Of a stretch of DNA of 64,000 nt, positions 1 through 12,302 are shown piece after piece. The stretch is taken from assembly GCF_007655135.1 (NCBI RefSeq), contig NC_045127.1, positions 3,472,001 to 3,536,000 of the forward strand. Reading direction: 5' to 3'. The stretch is from Punica granatum. Lineage: Eukaryota > Streptophyta > Magnoliopsida > Myrtales > Lythraceae. The notes beneath the pieces are model-generated. The model did not search any database. It was not told where the DNA came from and saw nothing but the letters and a program-made list of their open reading frames with translations. A program made the translations under genes and the position numbers. Every line of letters begins with the position of its first letter. The first letter of the stretch is position 1.

Positions 1-913
1 TGATTATATGGCGATAACGTGTGTCAGTGCATTACATTTTTTTTATAATAATAATATGGAATAATTGAAATTACAATGTTTCTTGTGATCTTGGGTATGA
101 CTTTATATTTGTGGGCTATATCTTCCTCTTTTTTTGGCTTTTCTGCCTCACAGTTCACTGTTGTAATTTTTTTGGAAAATAGCAAAAGGTAAAAGGAAAA
201 AAATAAAAAAAAGAAAAGCTGTCCCCACTGGTTTTTCTGGTAAAATATACTCTTGCGAAAAAAAAGAAAATCCCCTCTCTATCCCCGCCCTTTCCTCTGC
301 TCAGCTCTCTCCTCCGGCTCCTTTCTCTCTCTCAAATCCGAGTGGGTCGCGGATTCAAATCAAGTAAATAGATAAAATATTTAATTAGAAAAGAGTATTT
401 ATTTGGCATCGAATTAATTTGACACAAACTGAATTAGTCGGGTAAGTTGAGCTTCCGGACGCTAACATATATGGAAAAAAATGAATCACTTTTTTTTTTT
501 CCTTTTTCCTTTTGAGCTCTCAAAAATATTACTTACGGTTACGGCAGGTGCTACTACTACCAGCGGATGCGCCCTGATTACTTGCGACAATTGACAAACC
601 AAAAAGAAACAACAAACAGTAATCGGAAGAGAAAGGACAAAACAAAAAGGGAGGGAGGGAGGAGGAGCTTGCTAGCTTGCGTTTAGATTAGTGAAGCCCC
701 CAGAGGGTCTAAACCCATCTAACCTCATCCTCCGGCGCTCATTTAAGACCCCCATTTGTCGAAGAGAGCAGCAGCGGTGGTGGACCGGTGGTAGAAGGGA
801 CGGCGGAAGGGCAGTGAAACAGAGCAAGAAAGGGGGGAGAAAAGGGAAAAGGGTGGGAGCTTAGTTAGAGAGAGAAGGGAAGGGAAGGGAAGGGAAGGGA
901 AGAGAGAGAGAGG
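1..913 (+). promoter_or_regulatory. Upstream region and probable 5'UTR of the RSS3-like gene
   Basis: No coding sequence is visible. The first 550 bases are AT-rich. From about 600 the strand becomes purine-rich and unusually GA/GGGA-biased, as is common in plant 5' leaders. No convincing TATA box was found at a fixed distance from the ATG at 914. The exact transcription start cannot be placed. Confidence 0.35.
871..913 (+). repeat. (AAGGG)n/(GA)n microsatellite in the leader
   Basis: Five to six AAGGG units are followed by a short GA run that ends directly before the ATG at 914. It is a simple-sequence tract in the presumed 5'UTR and likely length-polymorphic. Confidence 0.8.
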
Positions 914-3419
914 ATGGTGGGCTCAGGAGGAACAGATAGGAGCAAAGAAGCAGTTGGGATGATGGCCCTTCATGAGGCCCTCAGAAGCGTCTGTCTCAAC
1001 TCTGACTGGACTTACTCTGTTTTCTGGACCATCCGTCCTCGCCCGTATCATTCCTTCCTTCCTTCCTTCCTTCCTTCATTCTTCTTGTTCTGTCTCCCTC
1101 CCCCTCTGTCTCATTCCTTCAGTTGATTTCCTGCTACAGTTCATACTTTTCTTGCCCCACTGTATGATTTTTCAACGTTCATGTATGTATAGCTGAGCTG
1201 TTTTATTAGCGGTGTCGCTCACACTGCGACTCCCTTTTTCGTGATTTATACCTTGCTCTTTTCTTTGCATTGTAAAAACCAAGATGCGGTTCTGCTGTAA
1301 ATTTGTGATGTTCTGCTCCGAGGTCCGTCTTGTTTCTTTTCGTTTCTTCGGGGGGATGTTTCCTCAAATGGGTGATGGTCCATTTATTGCAGGAGGGTTA
1401 GAGGCGGCAATGGCTGCAAGGTCGGGGACGACAACGGAAGCTTGTGAGTATTTATTACGCACACAAACTGAATATACAGCTGAACACGAAATTAATAATT
1501 GCGGCTCGCTGCATTTGCTTCCCAGTAAATTACTGCCAAAAAAAAAAAGAGGGTTTTTGCACCCGATGAATACAAAAAAAGTTTAGGCCTTTATCTCTGC
1601 AAGTAATTTAGGATTGAGGGTTTTAATCATTTCAATCCGGGTTGTTGATTTTCTTTTTTGTGGGTAATTGATTGATATGTCTTCCATTTTTCATGATTTC
1701 TGTGGGAAGGATGTTGATGTGGGAAGATGGGTTTTGCCGAGGAAGAGTTGCAGACTGTTTGGAGGAGATTGATGGGGGAGAGGATCCCGTCAGGAAAGCC
1801 TTCAGCAAGATGTCCATTCAGTTGTATAATTATGGAGAAGGGTGGGTACTGGGTAGGTGTTTTTCGTTGGGTCGGTCTTTTGGTTTCTTCTCTATCCCTG
1901 TGGAAAATTTCTCTACAATGCGTCGGAAAACTTATTGATAGGAGTTTGGAATGGAGGAAACTTTCGATTCTATTTTTGTCAACTTGACATGATCTTTTGA
2001 TCTCCTGGGACAGGTTGATGGGGAAGGTGGCCTCGGATAAGTGCCACAAGTGGGTCTTCAAGGAACCTTCTGAGTGTGAGCCGAACATCTCCAACTACTG
2101 GCAGAGTTCTTTCGATGCTGTACGTATTGTCTGAGCTGATCTCATATTATCTTCGATGAGATCTTTTGTGACGATTTTCCCGGTTCATTTTGTGAAAGTG
2201 AAATGAACATGATAGGCTAATTTAGTTTTAGGAAAGAGGTAGGTTGTGGCATTACATTCTACTTCTGCGGTTCTGCCCTTCTTGCTCATCTAACTGTCAA
2301 TTTTATTTGGGACATTTTCTGGTCAAAAAATATGATTTGATTCCTGAGGACTCCCGCTATACTTATGAGGCTATTTTGCATTGTCTAATCGATTGCAGCT
2401 TCCTCCTGAATGGACTGATCAGTTTGAGTCAGGAATTCAGGTTAGAACATTCTACAGCCGACTTTCTTGCTCTGGTATTAAGTTTTTACCCTTTCTGGTA
2501 TGAACATCGTTGTCTCTTTCGACCAGACTATTGCCGTAATTCAAGCTGGGCATGGACTTCTCCAGTTAGGCTCCTGCAAGATTGTGAGTTATCCTTTCCG
2601 ATTATTTGATCTTTCTTCGTCATTTATGACTACATTGTCAACTCATCTAAAAACATCTGAAAATCTGAAGCTGCTTTATTTGCTTCATCACCAATTCTTT
2701 GTAACCAGATCCCGGAGGACCTCCATTTCGTGCTTAGGATGAGGCACACCTTTGAGTCTCTCGGTTACCAGTCGGGATTCTACCTCTCTCAGCTCTTCTC
2801 CTCTAACAGAAATACTTCATCCTCTTCAATTCCCATGAAAACCCCCACCATCCCGAGCCGCCCGCCTCCTGCAGCCCTGTTCAATTGGGCGCAGAGGCCA
2901 CTCCCTGGACCCCCAGCTTCCATGCTCTCGAACCCCAACTTTCAGAATCGTCTCGCATACTCTCAATCAAAGGACGAACCCCACATGTTCATTCTACCCC
3001 ACCACTCGAACGAAGCCCGGATGGAAGAAATGATGGGAGAGCAGCACGAGAACGACATCAAGTGGCCCAACGGTCTTTCCTTCTTCAATGCCTTGACAGG
3101 CCGAGCCGACGAGGCCAAGCTCCTATTCAACCCCGAGGGTCTAGGGAACAAGCCCGAGCATCATCCAAACCACCCACACCCTCTCTTCCTCGATGGGAAG
3201 AGCCCAAATGACGTGGGCCCTGCTAACCCGAACGAGTTCCTGAGCCTGGACAGCCACTCAGAGAGTGCCAGGAAGATGGAGAACAAGTTCAAGAGGAGCT
3301 TCACATTACCTGCAAGGATGACCAATTCGTCTTCCTCGGCCTCAGTGGATCAGCAGCCGGTGGAATACCGAGGCTCAGAGCCCGGGGTTTACTCCGATAT
3401 GGAGCCTTTCTTGGAGTGA
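914..3419 (+). CDS. RSS3-like bHLH-MYC_N domain transcriptional regulator
   Basis: Seven exons join in phase: 914-1044, 1393-1443, 1710-1841, 2014-2119, 2399-2440, 2527-2583 and 2709-3419, giving 409 residues. All introns are GT-AG. The first ~190 residues match the bHLH-MYC N-terminal domain of the RICE SALT SENSITIVE 3 group, with the family strings MALHEALRSVCLNSDWTY, RGGNGCKVGDDNGS, LMLMWEDGFCRG and CHKWVFKEPSE. There is no bHLH DNA-binding motif, as expected: rice RSS3 works as a nuclear cofactor linking JAZ repressors and bHLH factors in jasmonate and root-growth control. Arabidopsis relatives are often labelled WNK-related, although no kinase domain is present. The C-terminal half, encoded by the last exon, is Pro/Ser-rich and low in complexity. 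Nuclear location is inferred from family knowledge. Intron 1 contains a (CCTT)n tract. The family call is firm; the exact orthologue is not. Confidence 0.9.
1050..1079 (+). repeat. (CCTT)n microsatellite in intron 1
   Basis: Six CCTT units lie just after the donor at 1045 of the RSS3-like gene. Confidence 0.8.
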
Positions 3420-4896
3420 GAACTCTCCATGCAATCGAAACGAACAACTAGAGAAGCTTGTTAGATGCTTTAGGAACCGTAAAAGGTGATAGTTTGTATG
3501 TAGGGAAAAAAAAAATGTCGCTACTGTCGTTTTTTCTTTCTTCTGTGTCTGTTTTTCTCGTTGTTTTCGTTATCCTTCTCTTCTGTACCATCAACTCATC
3601 GAACTTAAGGATTGATCATCTAATTAGTTTCTTCCCGTGTTATTTTCTCAGAATTTCCAAGCCAAGAAAATACTAAGTAGTTGGTTAATCCTGTTCTTTT
3701 AGACTACAAGATGTTAACAGCTTATTATCCGAAATTAATTCCAGTTCGTGCCTCAGTTTAGTTTCAATCAGATGTTTTCTGTAGGTTTAGTTGATTGATT
3801 GTGCTTTAGAGAAAAAGAAAAAGGAGGTAAAATGCATGCAAATTGATTGCTTTTCAATGGATCTAAATCAGGTCATTAGGTCATAATTGTGTTCATAATT
3901 ATTGTGATTAACATTAACTTTACCTCTGTAAGTCACTCAAAATTTATTGAACTTTTTGTCATCATAATGGGTAATCTTAAATAGAGTTAAAGTAACTTTG
4001 ATTTTGATTGTGAAAAAGGACAAATGAGTTGGGATTAAAAATTTGACTTGGGAAACGTGTATTTTTGTTGTGTAGTGTGTTGAAATAAAGTTAAAGTTAA
4101 AATTTTTGACTTGAGAAATGTATATTTTTATTGTGTAGTGTGTTGAGTTAAAGTTAACTTTCAAACCAAAATAGGCCCTTAGATTGCGGCCTAAATTATT
4201 GTTTAACTGCAGCTTATATATGGGTATCATTAGCTTATTTTTAAGAAGTATATATATTTCATTGGTAATAATGAACTTTATTTGTTCTTACGTACTAAAT
4301 TTATTACTGTTTTTGGCTGCATGACTAAATTTATTACTTTTCAATCCTAGTAATTCAAGATTTTACTTGAGATTCTCAGAAGTTCATGTTTGTAAAAACT
4401 TAAAACAGTATACGTTTCTTCCCAAAATTCTTTTTAAATTATTGCTACCAACTAATAAATCTCTACGCACGTCATGGTCATGAGTCTGATTTTCGGCACC
4501 CATCTTGTCGTTGCACTTGGTCCCGGAAGGATGAGTGGACTCAAGGACACATTTCCGGGAAGGTCTAAGTAGCGATTGCACCATATATACAAGTAAGTTA
4601 CCCGCAGTAAATTAACTTAATATTAAGTAAGTTATATGTTATTAAGAGTAAGCGACACATATTTTTAGATTTTTTTTTCGGTGTATCATGTTTTTAGAAA
4701 TATATTGAGGTAAAAAACTTAAAATTTTAGTAGATAAAAAGATAAAAAAAAAAAAAAAAGAAAAATTCACGATCTTGCAAGTTACAAAACCGGATATATC
4801 CAAATGAAAACAAAAGACAAAATGGGAAAATTTATGATGATGATTAATTAGCTAAAGAGTCATGATGAATTAATTAATCATGTATATATCATTCTT
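3420..4896. other. Intergenic region between the RSS3-like and BKI1/MAKR-like genes
   Basis: It holds the 3'UTRs of the two convergent genes. About 3960-4172 carries AT-rich sequence with internal direct repeats of a GTTAAAGTTAA-type unit ending in CAAACCAAAATA, resembling the MITE family seen at 5872 and 57908. A poly-A stretch lies near 4747-4759. No supported gene was seen. Confidence 0.5.
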
Positions 4897-5679
4897 TCAT
4901 GTGCCCTCATAAGCCATCGTCGTCTCATCTTTCACTTGAGCTTCCATGGCATGGCACCGCCTGCACGTCGACAAGAACGACTCGAAAAATTTCCTGCAAA
5001 ACCTTCGATGCGGAGCTCTGCTCTTCTCCTTCTTCGGTTTACTCGACTCTTCTTTTATGATCATTTCCTCAGACTTCTTTCTTCTCGTGGAAGTCTCGCG
5101 ACTTAGAACCGGCATTGGGGCCATGAACTGCCACCTCTGTGACCCGTAAAGCTGGGCCACGGTATCCTTATTGCAGCAACCCTTACTACGCCTCTCTCTC
5201 GTGCTTTGAGTCCTCGTCGAGGCTAGCTTGTTCTGGAACGACAGCTTCCTCTCGGAACTGTCGCTCGAGTAGCTGGTCCTCGCACTGCTGCAGTTGCTGC
5301 TCCGACTACTATTCCCGCTGTTGCTTCGGGAAGACATAAGTGACGATGAATAAGAGTCCTTGCTGCTAACACTGCTTGTTCGACTCGGCATTGGTCGGGA
5401 ACTTCCGATCATCAGCAATGTGTTTGGTGTTTGGCAAGGGAAGTAATGAGGCAAGAGCCTCCCGTTATAGAACAGATGATCAGCCGGGGAGTTCTTGCTC
5501 ATGTCGCTTAAGGGAGAATCGGGTGTGAGAGAGCCAAACTCGAACTCGGCCTCGGAGTCGCGTTCCTTTACCGGGGTGCTTGGGAATGAGAACCCATAAC
5601 TGGAACTGTACTTCCTCCGGAGGATTTCCATTTGGAAGTAACTCCTCTGGCTTCTTTGAGGTTGCTTTGCATGGGGCAT
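4897..5679 (-). CDS. BKI1/MAKR-like Ser-rich protein (putative membrane-associated kinase regulator)
   Basis: This is an intronless 260-residue frame. The best clue is an acidic/hydrophobic segment (EFEFG at ~45-49) followed by SPADHLFYNGRLLPH at ~64-78, which resembles the SPADxxFFxGHLLPL motif of BKI1 and MAKR proteins. It is followed by a very Ser-rich stretch (~98-150) and a Lys/Arg-rich C-terminal part (~200-240) that could bind anionic membrane lipids. Members of that family sit at the plasma membrane and inhibit or tune receptor kinases such as BRI1. Assignment to a specific member is not possible, and the motif match is from memory. An internal Met at residue 17 is an alternative start. 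Codon use and the lack of stops over 780 bases support a real gene. Confidence 0.65.
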   Translation of the reverse strand: MPHAKQPQRSQRSYFQMEILRRKYSSSYGFSFPSTPVKERDSEAEFEFGSLTPDSPLSDMSKNSPADHLFYNGRLLPHYFPCQTPNTLLMIGSSRPMPSRTSSVSSKDSYSSSLMSSRSNSGNSSRSSNCSSARTSYSSDSSERKLSFQNKLASTRTQSTRERRSKGCCNKDTVAQLYGSQRWQFMAPMPVLSRETSTRRKKSEEMIIKEESSKPKKEKSRAPHRRFCRKFFESFLSTCRRCHAMEAQVKDETTMAYEGT

Positions 5680-5871
5680 ATATGAAGCTTAAATTTGTAC
5701 TCTGAAGTTGTTCAAGTAATGATGGGGTCAAAGGGGAAGCAGGGACCGATATGAATTGGTATAGATAATTCGTGCCTCCCCTTCGGAAATAAGGTTTCAC
5801 ATTCAAATTTCGTTAAGAAAGAATTGTGATTGGTCCTTTTTAAATTTGAATTAAGTGGGACATATAAAATG

Positions 5872-5985
5872 CGTTTGGTTTCAAAGTTAAAAATAACTTT
5901 AATTTTGATTGTGGAAAAGGACAAATGATTATGTAATGTGTTGAATTAAATTTAAAATTAAATTTTTTGTGATTTTATCGGGGAA
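5872..5985. repeat. MITE-like fragment, GTTTGGTTTC family
   Basis: It starts with GCGTTTGGTTTCAAAGTTAA and shares long stretches with 3960-4172 and 57908-58091 (AACTTTAATTTTGATTGTGG, GTGTTGAATTAAA). Terminal inverted repeats are clear only in the 57908 copy. This one looks truncated. Confidence 0.45.
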
Positions 5986-8900
5986 GAATAAAATTTTTAA
6001 TTAAGTGATAGTTATTGGATTTTAAAATATTAGGGTTAAGAAAATAGAAAAAGTTGAGCATGTTTGTTTAGTAGGGTGACACGTGGAATGATCTGGAGGG
6101 ATTGTCGGGTGATCTTTGATGACTTTCGTGGTTTGAATGATGAGGTTTCCTACTTAGTTCATCAAACATTTGGCGGAGTTCGGAATACTATTATTCCTAG
6201 CTAGCTAGTTGAGGATCTTACAAGAAAGTGTGTGTCCAATGATGTTTCTTATAAGCTTTGGATCAATCCCAAATTTATGTAAGCATCCTAGTTTTAAGCT
6301 AAAAGCTTCCCTTGGCCTCAACAAACAAATATCCTATGCGAAACGAAGTCCCTAATGGATATGGTTGTATTCGATCCCGAGAATTCAAGTACCATAATGT
6401 ACATATATGCATAAAACAGCTTGTGAGTATGTTTTCAATCGAGTATTCCAGATTTACGTAAAGAAAGTAATACCATCAAACACTTCGCACAGTTAAATAT
6501 GACAATGCATGATAAATGATTTTTTTTCTTCACATATACGTAGTTTTAACTTTCACCTTTTGAATATTATCGACTTTTAAATTCATAAATGCCAGGTGAT
6601 TATTATTGCATATCAGTTCTTATTGAATGTTTGCGTCATATGATGCATTTGCCGAACCTAAGGTTTAACTTTAACCTAGCTGAGTGGGGTTAGCCCACAA
6701 ATTAGATTCCTCAAGTGTCAAGTGAGCGGATATATATATATAAATACGAAAACCTTATTTATGTTTCTAAAGGTTTCTCAATTCTACCATGGCGTTGCGT
6801 TCAGCAATTAATATCTTAAAATGCTTATATAATTACAGGCTCTTTTTTTCCTTATGAGTATTCGTTTATAACTAGGCTACGTGCCCGCACTTTGCCGTGG
6901 GTATAAAAGTTCCCTAAAATAATTGTTAGGCATATGTAATATTAAGAAATTAATATTTATTATACTTGCATTTTCTTATATGATTATGATACCTCAAACC
7001 AATAGATAATGTTTATGGGTTTTTTCATATGGATAAAGGAAAAAAATATTGCTTATAATTTAAAAAGTATTATACTTCCTTATGAACGATACAATATAGA
7101 AGAAGAAGTTTGTATTTATGAATGAAAATTTGTAAAAAAAGAAAAGAAAGTATAGGGTATAAGTATAACTCCTTAGAAAAATGTAAAATAGATAGAGAAA
7201 AATAAAATAAAATGCATAGTGTAAAATGATATAATGATGAAGGAAAAATATAGAAAAGCTTGTGGCCATCATATTTATTTGTGAACATGATGTGATATTA
7301 GAACGTTAAATGTTCGCTTCCATCTGTGAATTATTTTTATATATAGTACTCGTAACAAAAAATGGAAGAACTTGCATGTAATAAGGATAATTATATCTAG
7401 ATAAAAAAGACAAAAATTAATTTTTTAGAAATAATTGTTCTTATCATGATGATCAAATCTTTTGACTTGATGGGTTAATCGGGCTACATTGCTACATTGT
7501 TGGGCCAAATTTAAAAATTCTAGATAAAAAAGGAAATTAAAGCAAAAGGCAAAGACGTCTAGGAGATGGAAATAATTTTTCACTCATGATCTAAAATTTG
7601 AAAAAAAAAACCATATGTCCTAATTTGTATATCTAGTATGGAATTTTTTTGAATTTTCTAAACAAAAGTTTAGGATTTTTTTTTCTTGGAAATAATTGGT
7701 CCGACTATACGATATGATTATTTGGTATAAAGGGTCTATCGAATTACCTAATACCTTATTTGCATTGGAAAAAAAATATGAGAAAAGCTTGTATAACATA
7801 TGGGTGAAAAATATGACGTTATATTTACTTATGAATGCTAGAGGTTTGCGTCCATAAGTTTGCTTCTAATCATAGTGATCAAATCATTTGACGTAACCGG
7901 TCAACCATATTACACCATCACCATTTAAGACACATGACAAAAGAAGAAAATTAAAACAAGAAAAGGACACATGGGAGAAGGAGAATGTTCCATACTTTCT
8001 ACCTACAATTTGCAAAAAATATTGCGAGTATATATAGTAATTTTAATATGATTTTTTTCAAAATAAAAATGGGGGAAAAATATATTTTTGAAAATAGGTG
8101 CTCTTATTATAACAATCATTTTGTTTAACAAGTCGACCATATTGCCTGATATCTTACTCGGGTCGCATTTGAAAAAAAAAATGAAGAAATTTTAGAAAGA
8201 CTCAGAAGTTTAAAATATATATTTTTTTAAAAAACATATATTTTTCTATAGATATAAGTGATGGAACTATAATGATTGAATCATATGTCCTAACAAATCC
8301 ATCGGATTATGTGATATCGCATTTGGGTCGGATTTAAGAACATAGATAGGAAATTTAAAAAGGTAAAAATTCTAAAAAACATATATTTTTTCTATAGAAA
8401 TAAGCGATCCAACTATAAATGATTGAATCATATGTCATAACAAATCAATTGGTAAGTATCGGTCTAATTTAAAAATATAAACATAAAAAAAAGATTCGAC
8501 GTAACGCTTGAATCATATGTCAGAACAAATCAACCGGATTACGAATATTCGGATAGGCTATGAAAACTTTTAAAAAAAGAGAGAAAAATTGAAAAAGAAA
8601 GTGAAAAATAATTTTTTTTAAATGGAGGGAGGCGAGCGGGTAAAAATCCCCCACACGCTACAAGTCCTGTAATGGGACCTGGAATAATTTCTCTACTAGC
8701 GCTCGAAGTTTGCGCGCTGCTTCCGATCGAGAAAATTTTTCATCATTTTTTGTCTATCATAGTAGTATGTGTAATAATAATTTATATATTGATTATTATT
8801 AAAGTTATTGTAAAAAACTATCTATGTTTGAAAATTATACACTTTTGATGACAGTAAAGCATCACAATTTTCAATAAATATTTCATAAGGTGCAAAATCT

Positions 8901-9456
8901 AACATTACTTCCCACTAATGGTAATTTAAATCATCAATAGTTCTAATTAGAAAATGATGACCAAAATATAAAAAGTCTTACATGGTTCATTACTTTTGAT
9001 TAGACAAATTTATTCATTGAAAGCATTTCGTTGTCACAATTATTGTCAATAGTCATGTGAGAATTTGTCTCAATTAACAACATGGTATGATCATGCGTTC
9101 ATTGAAAAAATAAGAACATTTTAACCAACGTGAGTTGATTTTATGCATTATGATGCTTTTTCTCTAGACATGATCTCAAGTGCAAATTTTGTAATTAGCG
9201 AAAATTTACTATTGAAATATCTTCATCCTTTGGTGAGTTAACCTCATTTGAACTTAAATAAGCCTAGCCAATTGAATTTGTTAGATAGTAGATGACATAC
9301 ATAAAAAAAAAAGTAAATCAAAATAAAAAGGTGTTTATATTAAATTAGATAATAGATTTGGGAAATATCATAAAAGAAAAAATATTTAAGGTTAGATTAA
9401 TAAGGCCCATTGAACTTCAAGATAGTAAGCGATGTACACCGAGAAAAAGTTTTGTA

Positions 9457-10113
9457 TATGCAATTAAAACTATATCTAAATTAAATTAAGAATTTTTAAA
9501 TTTAAAAGTTAATTATTAAAAAAAGGTATAGATACTTCATTATATTATGGAAGAGAATACTCTTTGGTAGGCTACATGCACGATATGTACGTGGCCAAAC
9601 TTATCTTTATTGTATCTTGCAATATGGTCACTGGGCCATTGGAATAGTGGGACAAAACTCTTATAACATGATTATTTTAAAAGACGTGTAAAAACCTAAA
9701 ATTAAAAAAAATTTAGAAAAAGGGATGTGAGAGTATAAAAGGTGTGCTACTCTACTTACTATGCATATGGACTCATTTTAATTTTTATACAATTAAAAAT
9801 ATATCTAAATTAAATTAAAAAGAATTTTAATTATTAAATATATATATATATATATAATATTTCATTATATTATGGAAGAGAATACTCTTTGTAGGGCTAC
9901 ATGCACGATATGTACATGATCAAACTTATCTTTCTCGTGTATTGTAGGGTGGTCACCAGGGCAATTGGAATAGTCGGGTTAAACTCTTATACCATTATTA
10001 TTTTAAAAGATGTGTAAAAAACTAAAAATTTAAAAATTTTAAAAGAAGCATGTGAGAGTATAAAAAAGCATGTTACTCCCTCTACTATGCATATGGATTT
10101 GTTCTAATTTTTT
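9457..10113. repeat. Tandem duplication, unit about 325-330 bp
   Basis: Copy 1 (about 9457-9786) and copy 2 (about 9787-10113) share in the same order ACAATTAAAA-TATATCTAAATTAAATTA, TATTATGGAAGAGAATACTC, GGCTACATGCACGATATGTAC, a TTATTTTAAAAGA block and TACTATGCATATGGA. Divergence is roughly 15-20 percent by eye, so the event is not recent. Confidence 0.8.
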
Positions 10114-10148
10114 ACTATAATAATATAATATAATACGATACAATATAT

Positions 10149-10602
10149 AGTTAATCACTTAAAAAAACACGACCTTTAAACTTTTTCCTAAATATAGCAC
10201 GACTTTTAGAAAATAGCATAAAAATGCATGACTTTGCATTTTTCCTAAATATAGTACGAATTTTGAAAAATAGCACAAAAATGCACGACTTTTGCATTTT
10301 TTCCTAAATATAACACAGCCTTTAAAAAATAGTACAGAAAAACACGACTTTCTAGTTTAATTGCGATTCTAGCGTGTTAAAAAAAAGGATCGTGCTAGAA
10401 GGCTGTGTCTTTTGTGCTATTTTTTAAAGGTCGTGTTATATTTAAAAAAAAATACAAATATCGTACTTTTCTGTGCTACTCCGTAAAGGTCGTGTTATAT
10501 TTTAAAATAATACAAAGATTGTAACTTTCTGTCTTATTTTTTAAAAGTCATGTTATATTTAGAGAAAAGTAAAAATGTCGTGATTTTTTAGGTGATTAAT
10601 CT
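10149..10602. mobile_element. Inverted-repeat (MITE-like) element
   Basis: The left end AGTTAATCACTTAAAAAAAC is mirrored by the right end, which reads AGATTAATCACCTAAAAAAT on the opposite strand. Inside, motifs of the type AAAATAGCACAAAAATGCACGACTTT recur on the left and appear inverted on the right, so the whole element can fold back. The flanks share TAATAATATAATATAAT (10119-10135 and 10602-10618) but not at exact positions for a target duplication, so boundaries and superfamily remain open. Confidence 0.6.
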
Positions 10603-12266
10603 AATAATATAATATAATTTGTGCCCACTTGCTTTTGCTCCCTTTAAAACACAGTCTCCCAAATGTACTCTTCTGCATAAAGCAAACGGGAGCCTTGGAC
10701 AGATAAAAAAAAATTAAATCTGCAAAGGAGTTTGTATAAATATAGGCTCTCATAATCTTTATAATTAATAATGATTGTGATCAAAGTTCAAGTGGGACTT
10801 CTCTCTTGACATAGAGCTCTCCATTTCAGAAATTATTCATATTTAAATGATCTTTCTAATTAGATTATGCATATGCCGATCGGACATTCAACTTTAGCCA
10901 TAGACATGTAAATGAATTACTTTTTAGTCAGAACGAGATTTATTCAAAGCAGGGATATGTATCCGTAATTAATTAACATAGCAAAAGCTTCTTTGTGTAG
11001 GATTAAACAAAGTAGAAGTTATTATATTTCATTGATCCAACACTTTTTAAATTAAAAGGAAAAAAAAAGATGGTTGGAGGATCCTTAAATTGGGTACAAA
11101 GGGAGCTCTTCAAAAGCTTCTTGTCTCCCATTTGGGCTTTTCTTTCTTAGGACTCGTGGGCCCATTAGAGATCATGATGCTTTTGGGACCACCAAAAACC
11201 AGCACACCTCCTTTAATTACCATTACCATGGCCATTCATTTTCCTAATCTTCCTTTTGTTGATGCCTTAATCATGCCGTCTACATGGGTCCGCAATGATA
11301 AGTGCAACATCGACTAAGGGGGACTCAACAGAGGATTAAACTTTCCGTCTACTCGGAGACCGTACCGAATCATTAGCCGCTTAATTCCAGGCAGGCATGA
11401 TAATCTCGAAAATGATAAAAGTAGGATTCTAGAAGGGCCTCCCTTAACCCTATGAAGGGCATAGATTGATATTGATGGGCCGAATATATCTATTGCATAA
11501 TGGGCTTAAAGCGAGGTATCATGGGCAGGGTCACGGCCACGACTTAAACATGGTCGGACAGTCGACTGATTTTCTCGACTTACGTCTCACATGATGCAGC
11601 AAGCTTTCGATGATCTAACATTAATAAATAATTTTCCAAAGCAAGTTGAGTCCATAGAAATGTTAGAGCGGTGATGCGACTTTGTTTGTTATTGAAATAA
11701 TAATTTTACTTAATTTTATTGTTTCACAAATTCAACAATATAATTATTACTATTTTATCTTTTCTGTCATTTAATAATAATTTCTCACTCGTATTTTTTC
11801 ATAATCATTTTTTATAATCAAATTTTTAATAATAAATTATCTATCCACTTTTATATACACCCATTTATATATATATATATATATATTTTCACACATCAAC
11901 ATATTTATCAACATTTATAAACATTTTAGAATTTGAGCACTTATCCAACTGGAAATCCAACTTAATATCTCTTCGTGGTACTAGACCGAATCTTGTTAGG
12001 AGATCGCGGGGAAAATGGTTCACCATTGGGTTTTCTTGAGGCCAGACATGTCCATGGGCTATGGTCAAAGCAAACTTGGAGTAAGGACAGGGGACGGACG
12101 CGTCACGGGCGGAACGCAAATAACGCGGCAAGAGGTGTCGTTTCAATGGTTATTTTGCTCATCCTCGTCACCGTAGCTGATCTTCCTCTACCCTCACACT
12201 TGTCCGCCCCTAACGCGCTCTCGGTGTCCACCTCCTCTGTGCTGACCCCCAAATCTGATCACCCCG

Positions 12267-12275
12267 TTTATATAC
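12267..12275 (+). promoter_or_regulatory. TATA-like box upstream of the PP2C gene
   Basis: TTTATATAC lies 28-36 bases before the ATG at 12303. If it is used, the leader would be only a few bases long, so transcription may instead begin further upstream. Confidence 0.35.
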
Positions 12276-12302
12276 AGGCTCTTCCCCGCCGTTGCAGAAG
12301 CC

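Larger units (their letters stand above)
5680..12266. other. Long AT-rich intergenic region with repeats
   Basis: About 6.5 kb without a supportable gene. It holds a MITE-like piece at 5872-5985, diverged direct repeats around 8200-8560 (blocks containing AACATATATTTTTCTATAG and GAATCATATGTC), a tandem duplication at 9457-10113 and an inverted-repeat element at 10149-10602. The segment near 6875 (CTAGGCTACGTGCCCGCAC) looks like the edge of a dispersed plant repeat. The segment 11690-11860 resembles the MITE at 53100. Short frames here lack codon bias or known motifs. Confidence 0.6.

Noticed and set aside
1627..2094. 155-codon minus-strand frame under the RSS3-like gene
   Set aside because: It overlaps conserved exons and introns of the plus-strand gene and has no recognisable domain.
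7060..7288. Phe/Tyr/Leu-rich minus-strand frames
   Set aside because: A by-product of AT-rich sequence; such translations occur by chance.
9000..11000. Possible CRISPR-like or phage-like array of short repeats
   Set aside because: Repeats are irregular, AT-rich and plant-transposon-like; CRISPR does not occur in plant nuclear DNA.
11090..11317. 75-codon plus-strand frame in the AT-rich spacer
   Set aside because: No motif, no splice context and no promoter; a chance frame in slightly GC-richer sequence.
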